A DNA stretch of 64,000 bases from Prinia subflava. Lineage: Eukaryota; Chordata; Aves; Passeriformes; Cisticolidae. This document shows positions 23,170 to 36,500 of this stretch, piece after piece. The stretch covers positions 13,022,735 to 13,086,734 of the forward strand of contig NC_086253.1 of the NCBI RefSeq assembly GCF_021018805.1, given 5' to 3'. Position 1 is the first letter of the stretch. Every line of letters starts with the position of its first letter. Below the pieces are notes generated by a model. It was not told the DNA's origin and searched no databases. It saw nothing but the letters and a program-made list of their open reading frames with translations. The position numbers were made by a program, and so were the translations under genes.

Positions 23170-23650
23170 TCTCATAAATCTATGCCTTTAGCCCCAACCC
23201 CAATTCTGAACCTAGCAGTTCAGAGGCTCTTGTCACGACTCATCATTTGCTGCCAGGGCCCTGAGAGCACTGACAGTCCTTAAAGGTTCTGACCAGCCAA
23301 CCCTGGGGCCACTGGCCCAGCCTGTCCCCCTGGCCCAGGGTCCCCATTTCAGTCCAGCAGGGCTCCCAGACCCTACACAATGAACTCACAGACATTCCAG
23401 GCTCCAGCCCAGCCACGGCCATGCCAATGCCTGTCCTGGACCCTGCTGATAGATACCCCAACCCACAGAGGACTTCCCAGCATGATTTTGATCCTGCCCA
23501 GCAAGCATGGCACTATGTCTAACCCTTACTACCCCCATCAGATAAGGCCAGACCCTGACCAGCAGACCGACTTCCCATGTTGGCCTTGCCCTTGCCTTAC
23601 TGCCAGGAGTTTGATCTGGACCCTGGGCTGAATCTGGCTATCACTGCCTG
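23170..23650. other. C-rich degenerate repeat-like region
   Basis: The plus strand is strongly C-rich and G-poor, with recurring CCCAACCC, CCCAGCC, GACCCTG, CTGACC and CCTTGCC words (for example agccccaaccccaattctgaacc and agaccctgaccagcagacc). No fixed period is obvious by eye. It may be a decayed minisatellite or an unrecognised repeat. Short ORFs on both strands reflect the skewed composition and have no known domain. Confidence 0.4.
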
Positions 23651-24631
23651 GCAAAGCTCTTGCTCTGATAGTTTTATCAATTCCCATGACTCCTGGCTCT
23701 GCATCCCTTGGGACAGTTTTTATCTGAGCTCCACCAGTCCAATGAAATCTACCATGACATTTAATTCACTTCATGCTCATTTGATTCCCTCTACCCCAGA
23801 CACTAATGTGTCTCAACAAACCATATCCATTTGTAAAGTCACCTTTGGTAATGTGCATTTGTTGTCCCTGTGGGTCACTCATTCATCAACACAACTATCT
23901 TCTCACTGCTTGCTCTCTGAGAAATTTACACCAACTCTGATTCTAGTTCTAATTACAATACAGCCTCAAACCAACAGAAATTCTTGTCCATAGCAGCAGC
24001 AGCATTCACTTAACCTCAAATACCTTTCAGAGACCTGTAATAAGCAAGCTCTGGTTACTTTGGTCTCAAACTCCAGTCTTAGATCTGATTGTGTCCCAAA
24101 TTTAAACAGTGCTCCGTAACTCCATCTCCACACCCCACCCATCAAGTGGATTCACCCTTCTATTGACTGTTTTCAACTCAGCCTCCAGTTCTTTCCACAC
24201 AGCTACAGTGGCCTGCAGGGCCTCAGGGATCTGTATTGAGATATTTGGCCAGACTACTGATAAAGGGAAGGGGTAAAGTTCACCTTGCCCAGCTTCCTTT
24301 GGGTTATTAGCTCCTTGTGACACATTTAATACTTTTAATAATTTGTCATGAAAATTATTTGATTTCTAAAAACAGAATTAGAGTGATATTGCATATAATA
24401 AGGGAAGCAGCAAAAAAATAATACAGAAAATTCCATTTCTCTGCCAAAAACCTGAGGATTGATGGCTGCCAAATCTCTGCTCTCCCAGCCATTGTTCCTG
24501 TCTTGCTTTCCCAGAAGCCAGAGATGGCATATGCACCTTAAAAACTTTTAAATTTAAAAGGTGAAATTCTAGGCACACAGTTTTTGAAATATAAATGTTT
24601 AGCAAGTAAAGGAAAGCAGATAGGAAGGAAA

Positions 24632-24663
24632 TCATGAGTGTGATGTCATGAGTGTCATGAGTG
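24632..24663. repeat. TCATGAGTG triplicated motif
   Basis: The 9-mer TCATGAGTG occurs at 24632, 24646 and 24655, the last two directly adjacent. The unit contains TGAGTG/TCATGA half-palindromes. Confidence 0.8.
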
Positions 24664-27600
24664 ATCAAAACCATGGGAGCATCAGATGCTCTACTAGTTG
24701 CTGGAATGTTGACCTTAATGAAGCTATGACAACTTGCACAAGCCTAGCTCTGCACTACACTGCAGGGAGAGTCATAATGGCTTTAACTCTATGTTTTCCA
24801 CTCCTCCCTAAGGCAGGCTACAGTTATGTCAGATGTACATAAATTACTCAGAATGAAGAATTCAAATGAAAAGGAATATGGTATTGTAGAGGAAAATAAG
24901 GATAATAAGAATTACAAGCATGTATTCGCTCTAAATTCACTAAACTAAAACCTAATATTTAGTACAAATGTATTATAATTTTTGCCTACTCCCCCAGTCA
25001 TGGACCATCTAGAAAAGCATTTTGCAACATCTCATAGAGAGGCATTACTTTAAAACTTTGCCCATAAACTGGAAAATCCAATGTATTTTGATAATAACAG
25101 ATGGTTATGAAGTGAATATGGAGCTGTATGTCACTCCTGGGGCTTTATGGCTATTCAGAAGCCACTTGAATTATACGCTCATGGTTAATAACATCAGCAG
25201 AGCCACTACAGTTAATTACAGCATTATAGTTACTCTATGGTTCTCTATTATACTTTAAGTTGCTTTAAGAATAGGGCAACCATATAATCCCTCCAAAGAC
25301 ATTGTACTGCCCTTGTTAAAAAGACTGAAAAAGCCTCATAGCTGCAGACAAAATGTAAACCCCAGTATGGAACAAGAGATGCTCTTTAATGTCTCTTGCA
25401 CAGAGCAGATGAATTGACAGTAATTCCAGCCTGGCCAGATAACAAACATTGTATTGCTTCTCATCATGGCCTAATAAAATGGAGTGTTGCCTCTTGCCTA
25501 GAGAAAGGAGGGAGGAAATGGGAGGTGTAATGAGTATGCAGAAAGGATTCTCAGGAAGCTTTGAGCTATCTCCAGTTTAATTTAGCTTTTTCTCCTGATT
25601 TCATCGCATTGCTTACATTTTTGTCCCTTTTAATTTCATTTTGAAGGAAAAGAAACGTATAAACAAAACTAAATACACTAGAATGCTTTGTTTATGAAAT
25701 AATTCAGACAAAGCAAAATAAAGCTATTTCACCTAGGAAATCTTAAGGATTTTTAAAAGAGACCTTTTTGTCAGCAAGGCTGTAAATTATTGACTTAGAT
25801 TTTTCATTAAAAATAAAAGGGAAAATTCTTCAAAGTAGTCTTCCATTCAGATGAAATTCCCCCCATGACTAAAAATGGAGTTGATAGCCTCCAAAAAGAC
25901 TGTTCTTAATATTTTTTTTCAGTCCTATTGGCTCAATACATCCTGTAGACAATGGACCAGCAGGAGTTTTCTTTGTGTGTCCCTTGCCCACCTCTAGGTC
26001 CTTCCTTTAGGCTCCAAACTCAGGAGAAGGAGAATGGCAGAACCACATTATCCGTGGGTCAAGGATAAGAGGAGAGGGGATAGTCCTGTGAATTAATTAG
26101 GAAATACTATTTAAACATGTATGAGTGGGATATTTTTTAAGCAATATTATGAAATCTGTGCTCTACCCCAGCGTGAGCCATCCTTCCCCTGCATGCAGTA
26201 TGTCTGTGATGAGGAGCCTGTTCTCACCTGCTTTGCCACACTTACAGGGTGGCAAAAGCTGCTGTCTCACTCTTGTCTCTCCCTTCACACGCCAAGCTGT
26301 GTCCTTGAGGTGTTTTAGTTATTTCAGAACGAAGTCTGGGAAATAATGCCATCTTTCTATAAAGTAGCACTGGCCTTTTTGCAGCTTGAATGTTGTACTT
26401 GGCTAGGCTATGGAGTCATTCCTCAGTATACAGCATAAATATTTCAGAGGCCTTGATTGATCATAGGAAAGTTCTACCTAGATATGCTAATAAAGGCAAG
26501 TCTTACTTTCAGCGCCTTTCCAAACTACAGGAGGTATATGTCTGATCCTTTGAAAGGATAACCTCTGAAAAATGTAAATAATTCACAAGTTCTAAAATGT
26601 CTCCTTCATCTAAATAATATTTTAGAGTGTAGCTGTATTTAAAATTGCAAATTAGTGTTATAGATGACTTCTAATTTATAAAAATGTCTACACTGCCAAA
26701 ACTGATGATGAAAAACTTTGGATCATAAAATCTAACATATGTTGAAGCTGACATCTTAATTCTAGCTCTAGTACCAGCTGTGGAATCTGTGCCTTTGAAG
26801 CACTCACAGCTGGAGTTGAAGCTCCTCTCTGCAGACAAAGAACTACACTGTCTTAAAACACTGGCTTGAAATTTGCTGTTGCTTGGTTGGAACTTGACTT
26901 GAAGTGTTGTTTCTCAATTCAGAGAGATATCTCTGCATCTACTTTAGAGGCAGGTGATGCCACATCTTCAGTCTCAGATGTAGTTAAAACCCACTCTGAC
27001 AGCTAAAGTAAGCCACCAGCTTTAAAACACAGGTTGAAATTCAGTTTATAGCTATGTTGCACTTAAGCACAAAGACCCTGACTTAAATTTGAGCTCCTTT
27101 CCCATGCAAAATGTCATTTAATCAATTGCAATATTTCTAACGTACCTATAGCCCTCCTATTTGAATTCGTATGCCTGCAGCTCAGCAGGATTTTTTTCCA
27201 GAACAAGCAGAAAATAGGATCTCTGGGTTCAAGCTCCTTGGTTTAGCACAGCAGGGCATTCTCTGCTGAGCTGCCCCTACCTGCAAGCACTTCAAAGGAG
27301 CAGTCACAGCAGGGGCTGTGGCTGACACCACAAGTGGTGGTTTGATCTAACACGGGAGATTTCACCACTCTTAAGCCTCGAGGACAACTTGTTCATTTAA
27401 AAAATGTATTTTAAAGTGATATATTGCATGGCTGTTATTAGACCTTGAAGAGAGTAATCGCAGCTGTGTGTTCCTTCCCTCTGGTCAGCTTTGTGAGAAA
27501 ATGAAATGAAAAAACAGAAAGGAGGATGAGTGCACTGTTCCAGAAACTCTGCATTAACCCCATTTCTGTGCTGCACTGCAAGAGCGAGAGTATGAGGAAG

Positions 27601-28100
27601 GGTGAACCACAAAGGCTGTTTGTGCTCTTTGATATTACTTTATGATGTACAGAGAGAGTTCCATTTGAGATATTATTTTCATTCGTGGTCTTCGTTAAAA
27701 ACATCAGGAATAATGGGTTGTGTCTGCTTTTTGTACCAGAAGACTGACTGCAGCAAGGTTGTCAGAGATTATATAAAAATATCTTTTTATTTTTCTTATG
27801 ATAGGAGAGAAAACTTGCATCACTTATTTTGTATTATTTTACTGACTATAACTCTGATTTGATAAATGCTAAGTGACTTTGCACATATGGGATTTTTCCA
27901 CCAAAGTTATCCTGGGCAGGTCCCCAGCCATGTGTTTTGCTGCCAGCTGAAGGAACTAGAGTAGTTCATTCAGTGATTAACACATTTCTGTATTTACAGA
28001 ATGTGTGTCGTGGTGTAAATTAACACATGACCATTCTTTCGGATTTTGTTAAGCATTCAAAATTATAAACTTACACTGGGTGAGTCCTGCCACTGATCAG
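24664..28100. other. Intronic or intergenic DNA, no gene seen
   Basis: AT-rich unique sequence. The part at 25100-25460 is unusually even in composition and looks like a conserved non-coding block. A splice-flanked 18-nt segment at 26507-26524 on the minus strand is too short to support. Confidence 0.4.
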
Positions 28101-28152
28101 TCATGGAATCATAGAACATCCTAAGTTAGAAGGGATCCACAAGGATCACAGT
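28101..28152 (-). mobile_element. CR1 LINE 3' end fragment
   Basis: Reads tcatggaatcatagaacatcctaagttagaagggatccacaaggatca. This is the reverse complement of a CR1 tail variant (ATCATAGAATNTCCTGAGTTGGAAGGGACCCACAAGGATCAT, split here as landmarks). Only the extreme 3' end remains. Confidence 0.75.
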
Positions 28153-29539
28153 TTAAAAAAACTAGGATAAGCTAGGATAGAGAGCTGTCTAGCTAGGTAT
28201 TTGACACCTATAAAAGCTGTAACAAAGTATATATAAACCTGCCAGTACGTCAGAAATTGTTCTTAATTTTCTAATTTGTGTTTGCCTCTTCTTGTTCGTA
28301 AGTCCAGTGTCCCACGAAAGTCTAACTTCCTTAAATATGAAGTGTGTTTTTTGTGATAACATATAAAATGATTATTAATGAAGCCTTCTCATTTAGCTAA
28401 ACCTGACCACTCTCTTTCCCCATCTGAAGCAGAAAAATATCTGCAAGTACAGCATAGGTATGATTTTTCAGACAGAATTACCTGATATTGGGTATTATAC
28501 ACAGCCCTTTTTTTGTTTTGCTCTAAGGAGCAGATCAGCTGATAACCCTGTTACCTACCAGAACACAGATTTGTACTAGGTTTTATGTCAGTGCTCCTAC
28601 ACAAATTTGGCTTCATGCATAAAACCTGCCTCCATATCTTTAATTTAGTTACCAGAGGACTTCAGTCAAGGTGAATGTGCTAGAGTTAGTTTAGAACTGA
28701 GAGCCTTTCCTGCTCATGGAGGCAAATCCTCCACGATTGCTTTCACCAAGCAGTGAGCTGCTCTTGGAATGTTACTCTCAGTAGTGAGCTGACCAGTTTA
28801 AGCTGAGTTACCTGTTTCTTTACAAGTCATGGTAGCTGTTGGATGTTTCTGCAGTGACATTTTCTTGGTGCCAGGGGTGCCTAAAAATAACCTCAAGATA
28901 AAATGAAGTAGAGGCTGAACTTTTCTACAGAAAAAAACAATTTTTTCACAGATTCTTATAATTCCCATTAGGATGGTAGGCAGAAGCTGCAGGTCCCCTG
29001 CTCTCTGTGGAAATGTTGTGAGGTGATTCTGGCTGGTGGATCCAAGTCTACATGAAAGAGTGCCATACCTTAAAAGAATCTCACTAACCCCACCCTTTCC
29101 CCAAACTATGACCTCTTGCTGTTGCCAAAAATAACATCTTCTGAAGTATGGCTTCTGTTGTAGCCCCTGTGACACACAAAACCTGAGGGTTTTGCAAACC
29201 TTCAAACAGGAAATTACATGGCCTCCTTTATGTTCCCTGTGAATTTGAGTTCTTCCCTGAAGCCAGCAGATGAAAAAAGTGAAATGTGGTTGTGCCCCTG
29301 GAAGAAAACTACAAATTAGCAAAATTCAATACTTGAAGCAAAATTACTGTTCCCCAAACTGCACAGTCCCTACACCAATCACAGGGTGCATTGCTCCATC
29401 AAGCCCCACTCTGGGAATGTCAGGGACATTAAAGTAAGTACAGGATGTGATAACATCCCTTTTAACATGATGTCAGAATAAGGCGAAAAGAATAGGAAAA
29501 AAGAGCTACAGCTAATAGAATGTGCTTATACATGTATGA

Positions 29540-30527
29540 TTCACCCTCAAGGACAAGCTGAATGTGAGTTAGGCACGTGGTCAGTAAAGAGCATTAAAAA
29601 CTGTCTGAACATCCAGGCCTGAAGGATTGTGATCAGTGGCACCGATTCCACAGGAGGGCAGTCACTAGTGGTGTACCACAGGGATTGATACTGGGGCCAG
29701 TTCTGTTTAATATTCTCATTGCTGGCCCATGTGACAGAGTGCAGCCTCAGCAGGCTTTCAGGAGATGGGAAACTGGGAGGAGCTGTTGGTACAGCAGCCA
29801 GTTGTGCTGCCATTCAGAGGGACCTCGACAGGATGGAGAAAGGGGTAGAGGGGAAGCTCACAAAGCTCAGGAAAGGGAAATGCAAACTCCTGCATATGGG
29901 AAGAAACAACTCCATTCACCAATCTGTGCTGAGGCTGGAAAACAGCTTGGCAAAGGACCCAAGTTGAGCATGAGGCAGCAGGGAGGGCAGGATGCATCCT
30001 CAGTGTTCCCAGCAAGGCTAAGGATGGTGTCTGCACCAGTGAAGCCCCACCTTGAGTATGGAATTTGGGGCTAACTGGTAAAAGAAAAAATGGACTTGCT
30101 GGAGTGGGTCCAGTAAGGGACCATGAAGATGATCAGTTTCTTCCATGTAAAGAGAGCCTGAGAGAGCTGGTACTCTTCCCTCTGGAAGAAACAATGGCTT
30201 GGGGGGATCTTCTCAGTGTTCATAAATACCTGACAGGAAGGAGTAAAGAGGAAGCCAAGCTTTTCTCTGTAGCATGCAGTGACAGAACCAGAGGCAATGT
30301 ACACAGACAAAAATACAGGAAGTTCTGCTTAAATACAAGAAAAACTTTCCTTGCTCTGAGGGTGGTCAAGCACTGGCTCGGTTTTCTCATAGTCTCTATC
30401 CATGAGGTTATTCAGAACTCAACTGGAAAAGACCCAGGACAAGCTGTTCTAGCTGATCCTGCTTGAGCAGGGAGGCTGGACGAGGTAACCTTCAGAGATT
30501 ACAACCTCAACAATTATATGATTTGTT
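29540..30527 (+). mobile_element. 5'-truncated CR1 LINE (reverse transcriptase end and 3' UTR)
   Basis: About 1 kb of plus-strand CR1. Landmarks in order: GTGATCAGTGGCACC, GGCAGTCACTAGTGGTGTACC, a GPVLFNIL-coding stretch at about 29695, GTGCTGCCATTCAGAGGGACC, GGAAATGCAAACTCCTGCAT, AAGCCCCACCTTGAGTATGG, GAGAGAGCTGGTACT, GAGGCAATGTACACA, CAGGAAGTTCTGCTTAAAT, CTGCTTGAGCAGGGAGGCTGGA and the end TACAACCTCAACAATTATATGAT. The position of the catalytic F-A-D-D box reads L-S-G-D when aligned codon by codon. Deletions near 29725 and 29940 break the frame, so it is a dead copy. The 5' end is the usual truncation of target-primed integration. Confidence 0.9.
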
Positions 30528-33500
30528 CACTTACATTATATATCAAATTAAAGCTTTCCAGCTGTCAAAAACATATTTTTGTGTTAGTAATCAGAGGATC
30601 TGTTAAAGGAATGAAATAGTGTTTAAAGGAAGGTCTTGTGTAGTGGGCTCCCATCATTTGGGAGCACTGAAGAAAATGTGAAAAAACCCATGGAGAAGAG
30701 GCAGTGTGGAAAGACAGGCAAAGGGTAGAGCATGAGAAATATTAAGGAGAATGAAGGTAAAGCTTTAAATTCTGAGACACAAGGATCTAAAACAAAAGAC
30801 TGATTTGGGGAGTTATTTCCCTTTGTCAATTTTAGTAATTGCTCTCAATTACCTAAGACATGTTTTGAAATAAAACACACATTCCTGGCAGCATATGAAT
30901 TGCTCTGTTCCTTATAACTGAATTCATTTGCAGCAAAGGGAATATATTTCAGTGCTGAATATTTCCTTTCTGTGTGTGCTGTTGAAGCCTGATGCAACAC
31001 ACACACTCCCAGGCAGCTAGTATGAGTCAACGTGCTTTAGATGTTTGCTACAGAGGAGAGGAGGGTGGGGATGGATAAGTGCAGCAAATGGACAGTAATT
31101 TTGGGATGCTACCCAGAAGCAAAGCCACCCCAAAATGAAGATAAAGGGATTGCATCCATGGTATAATGTTGCAACAGCAGTGTAAGCAGTGAAAGTGAGG
31201 TAACCTGAGCAGAAGTTCAGGTACTTGTTATGGGTAAAAGACAAGGTGCCTCAGAGTAGAAGAAAGATGAGTCGCCTTGTTGGACAATTAGATTTCCTTT
31301 GGGGAAAGTATCTTAAAAGCAAACAGAGATGTCCCTTTTAATCTTTGCCTCTCATTTCTGTCCTAATATTTTTGCAAGAAGCAGACATAAATTTGGAGAA
31401 GTATGCAAGAGAAAAAATAAAAACACATAAAGAAAGTGAAAAGTTATTGAGTCCATCTCCCAGATGAGTGGTTAATTTTGGATACTTACACAAGAGAAGT
31501 ATTTTTAGGGGTAATGTGACACAATAATAATTTTAAAGTCCATTTATTACACATGGAAAAAATCCATTGGCTCCAGATTATTAAAAACATATTCTTAAGA
31601 TATCCACTAATACATGACTCTGGAACTGTTTTGAAAATCTTTGTGTTCAAAGTCCCCAGTTGAAAAGAAACACAGGAGGCAGTGTTTCACAGTGAAGGAC
31701 ATCCTAGTGAGATTTGGAAATCTTCCATTCCTTGCTAGGACGTGCTACTGAATCTCTGTATGAGCTTGGGTCTGGTCATGAATTCAATGTATTTTAACCG
31801 GCTTCAAAACCAAACCTCACCTTTGTGCCCTACTAGAGCTTCCTACAAGCTGAGTCTAGAGTGCTACACCTGTTTTTCCCAGCTATTGGAAGATCCTTAG
31901 TTGGATTTGTGAAATTTGTTTCTGATTTCACTTCCTCCCATGCATCCCCTCAGTGCATGACCTGCATAGGGCTGATGGCTCTTTAGCCTTCTTTAAAAAC
32001 CCTGAAATGCTCTCCTAGAAAGACAGATGAGGTTAATTTACTTGATATTTAGAGGTTTATACTCCATTTATATAGAGGCAAGTGTAGTGGAATTAAAATC
32101 ACCCTTCAAAAATCATCCTGAGGGCTGATTTGAGAACTAGGAGATAAAGTAGGACATGGCAGTTTCAGAAAGGACAGAAGTAGAAGGCAGTAACAGATTA
32201 GAAGATGTGGAAAGACTGTGACTGATGCCATGTAACCCTCAGCATGAGTGAAGCATAAAATTATCATCAATAATCAAAGTTGAATGCAATAACAACTAAT
32301 TATTGAGTGGCAAAGAGAGGCTGGCAAACATTCCAGTACTTACTCCTTGTTCATGGTTCTTGAGTCAGGGAAATGAATATGTTCAAAAGGGTCTGTGATG
32401 AAAAAACAAGCGTACTGTTTATTTAAAGACTTTAAAATCTAGATGCATTCATTTTCAGTACTTTTTTTTTTTTCAGAAGAATTTTTGCTAAATAAGAAAA
32501 GAATTTATCTTGAATTATCCTCTGTTCTAAGGAGAAAATGCTTGAGTTTTGGCAGGTGTTAATCTGCAAGTGTTTGAAGATATGATGATGACTATGAGCA
32601 GCATCCAAAAGTGTTTAGTGTGATCATGTTTTTAAAAGTGGCCTTAATGATATCTCCATTTGTACATGGACAAATTTTCATTTATTGCACACATGGTTCT
32701 ACCATTACTGTTTGTGCAGTCAGTAAAGGAATTTGTACATATAGATCTGCATTCATATGAGATTTTGGGAAATGAAATTTAAATTCTAAAAAACGAGAAT
32801 AAATTTTGAAAAGTATCTCTGAAAACCAAATCTAAACACTATGGGTATGTGAAACTCCTTGGTCACAAAAGAGGGAATGAAAATACTTTTATATACACAC
32901 AAACCAACACACATGCACACATAGTTTTCAAAAGTTTGGTTTCACTATTTTGTTGAAGAAATTTAGAATTCTAAAACCTGTTTCAGAGTTGTCAGCTCCT
33001 GGATTGCCAAGACTTTTAAGCTTCTGACTCAATCAATTTTACAATTGTCTGCTTGTCTGTGCTGATATTTCCTAATAGAAGCCTCAGTAGTCACATAATT
33101 TAGACATAAAAATGGAATTTATAACTTTTCCATTTACTCTGTCTATATCACTGTCCATTGCCATTACTTTCTCTCAGCTTAATAACTGCAGTGAGAGTAA
33201 AAAATAGTCACTGTCTGCTCTCCTAATGTGCAGCAACTTGTCAAATGGCAGGGACTTGCAACTCTATATATATCAACTGTTTCTGAGCTTTCTATTATCC
33301 TCACCCTTTTTTACATTTTCTTTCTAAATGGCCACAAATTCACAGACAAAAATTCTTAAGCTTTCTATTTACCCATGAGTGTGACATTCAGTTTATTTTA
33401 AAATGCCTTAACCCAGTTTAGCTGTTGCTGAATAGCATTGTGAGTGAACAAAACTGTTTTATTTTTCTACAGTTAGTTTTCTCCCGCTGTTCTGCATGGA

Positions 33501-36500
33501 TTGTATTTATACTGTGGTTTTGGTATTTTTAGTAGATTTCTAGAGCAGGTTGCTCTTTCTCTGAATTTATAATAGTGGGTTTGTGATATTGGAAATTGCC
33601 AATCGTGGCTTACAGTGTTGGTAAACAGGGTTGGTAAAGCAGATGGACATCTGAGAAAAAGAGTTACTTAATTACCTTTTAAAATTAAGAAAGAGCTAAA
33701 ATTTTGGAAGATGTGCAAGAAACAGCATTTTTCTTTGAACAGTTTCTTTTTAAAAAGTTCATCAAAGAGTTCTGACTCCTGTTACCACAAACTACAAGAA
33801 TGAAAGCTATTTTTCCTGCCTTAAATATTGAACATTATGTTTCAAACATCTGAAAAGTCCTTTGTATTCTGAAGAGAGCTACCTGAAAATTTGCTATCAA
33901 GTGTATGATCGCTTTTGAAGCAGTTTGGCCAACATTTTCTGTGTCTTTGCACTTGTTGAACCTATTTAAAAGTATTGAAAGATGGCATAAGACAAGCGGT
34001 AAACTTCTAATAACTCACAGTATTGCAAATGAGTGTGGTTTTATGAATTTAATAATTACATAGTTATGCAATAATTGTTTTTTATAAAAATTTATAGGCA
34101 TTTTGATGTAGACTGGATCTTAAAATACAAGGTCTAAGTTAGAGGGGGAACAAAAGAGAAAACTCACATGAAAAACCCCTTTCTTTTTCTCAAGCTTGCT
34201 TTGAGGGTATTAAAAGACTGAAGTTGTCAGTACTGACAACAAAAAATGTAGTAGGGAGAAAACTTTGAATACATTAGCAGATTCAACTGAGAACCCTATT
34301 TAACTGAATCACAGAAATACCTCCTTATTTCTTATAACTTAATCTAGCTGGAAATCACTCAGAGTGCAAAAGTAACACCAAGTTTCTCTGCACAGATGTT
34401 GTGAGCCACTTTTCTGGCAGTTTACATCTACTGAATTTTGGTGTCTGCCTTTTCTGTGGGTGTGGGGCCATTGGAAATAATATTACTGGAATAAATATGA
34501 CTAGTAAAATTACCAGTCATGTCTGCTATTGATTAAATAAAGGTTTTGCAATCATTTAGACTAACAAGCTTGGCCCAGATTGTAAATGTAGACATTCCAT
34601 GGATGAAAGGAGGAGTAAATGACAACAAATCTTAGTTTTGTGTCTGCTCTCCATCAGCAACACAAAATCTTTTGCAGGTAAGAAAAATGCTGGGACTTCA
34701 TGATGAGCTTTACACTGCCATTCTCCCTTTGCCCACCAAACACAGGAACACAGGACATGCAGCACATTGTGCAGGAGCCAAGGAGTTTGGCTGTTTCTTT
34801 TGGCCAAAACCCTGTGGTACCAGAGGCCCCTTGCCAAGCAAACTGAAGCAGGGCACATGCCAGTCATGCCTGTGTCCTTAAGGGACCATCTTAGTCCAAA
34901 TATCAACAGCAAAAAAAATCCATTCTCCCATAAAGTAGGCTCAGAAGGGATGCTTCTATGCAACTTAAAAAGAAGCAAGAAAAATAAAAAGCCCCAAGCC
35001 ACCAAGAGTTTGTATAAAGCGTAACTGAGGGTAATGAGAAAATGAGAATTAGCTTTTATGTGCTGTCTAAAAAATTGACTAGTCAACATATGAAGCACGG
35101 TTAAAAATTCAGCCCAGTACTATTTGCCAAGAACAATAAAAAATGATCAAAACCTTTCAATTATAGTTACTTAAATGAAATTTCAAAATGAAAGTCAGGG
35201 AAAAGTGAAGATGTGTAGCTTTGCTCTCGGTTTAGCTCTGTTGCACAAAAGGCAGCAGATTTCCTGGGGCTTTTACTTTCAGAAGAGGGATGTGCAGTGC
35301 AAACAAATTTCAGGGCCCTGCAGGAAATTTCATGAGTTGTTTGTCCAAACATCAGACTGGAGCAAATCAGAGGAACCTGCATTATCCTGGGGGTGACCCA
35401 GTATATTAAAATGCTGAGCATTTTCAAATGTTTCATTTTATAACTGAGAATGTCTCTGTCTGTTCATTTGGATAGTTAGTGCAAGTTTGTTCTATTAATA
35501 TCTTGCTACACAGTACATCCACACAGTACATCCTTTAAGGATGTACTGTGTAGCAAGTTAATGCTTAAAGTTAGTGTTTTAAGGGGTTTTTGCCATTGTT
35601 ATTTAACTAAAAAGAAAATATGCAGACTCTTCAGCACATTTAAGTTTTCTTTAAAAACTCTAAACAAACCCAAACGCAACAGGAAATAACCAAAACCAAA
35701 CCTACATGGAGTTGATTCAGAAAAACCCGACATTTTCTTATAATCAAATGTGAGTTAACAAATAAGTAACTTGCTTCTGAAAACGGGACACAACCTTCCA
35801 AAAGCATTTAGACACCTTTAAAAACTGGATTTGAAAGTCCTACTGACAGCATAGCCAGATTCCTTGTCAAGTACTACTGAAGGAAGAACTGCAGAATTTG
35901 GTTTTCAGTTCTATAAATCATTAACTCCACTTATAAATGGCTAAAAATGTCTGCCAGGGGCCAGATCTTCATGCTGAGGCTATCACACTACAGAGGCATT
36001 GTGAAAACTTTTCACTGGCTCTCTGGCCCGTTTGGCCATCTGTATTGTCACATGAAAGATTAATGGGAATGGGGAGAAGTTGCCATAGACACTACTGTAT
36101 TTCTGGTTCACAAAATCAGTTGTGAGATTACAGTTAAGGTGTGAGAATTCTTGGGAAGTTTTTAATTTTAATTTTTATGCTGCTCCATCTCCTTTTGAAG
36201 TGCTTTATAGCACCAGGTCAATTGTATTTGGTACAATAGGGAACAGTGATAGAAACTGAAACAGTCATTTCACCAGCAAGTGAAAAGCAGTTGTCAAAAG
36301 GCAATGTCAAAATTTTTTTCAAAGACTGTCTTTACAGCAACAACAAACAGTTACATGTAGGAGGAAGTACTTATTTATCTGATTTAAATGAATACAAGCT
36401 GACTTCCCTAATTTGTTTCTGGCAATAATTAGCATGTTGCTCAATTTATTTTAATGGCACATTAATTTGATTCCCAATCTTGCCAGAAATGCAACCAGAA

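Noticed and set aside
26507..26524. An 18-nt minus-strand micro-exon between ctcctgtag and gtaagact.
   Set aside because: Too short to support from splice sites alone. It is frame-neutral, so the model cannot test it.
28798..29322. A 174-codon minus-strand ORF, with an ATG and a gtaact donor near its end.
   Set aside because: No domain, a poor acceptor and no phase fit with the CLNK exons. Long chance ORFs occur in such sequence.
34556..35098. A 180-codon minus-strand ORF, the longest in the window.
   Set aside because: Low-complexity hydrophobic runs, no family resemblance, no conserved start context and overlapping ORFs on the other strand.
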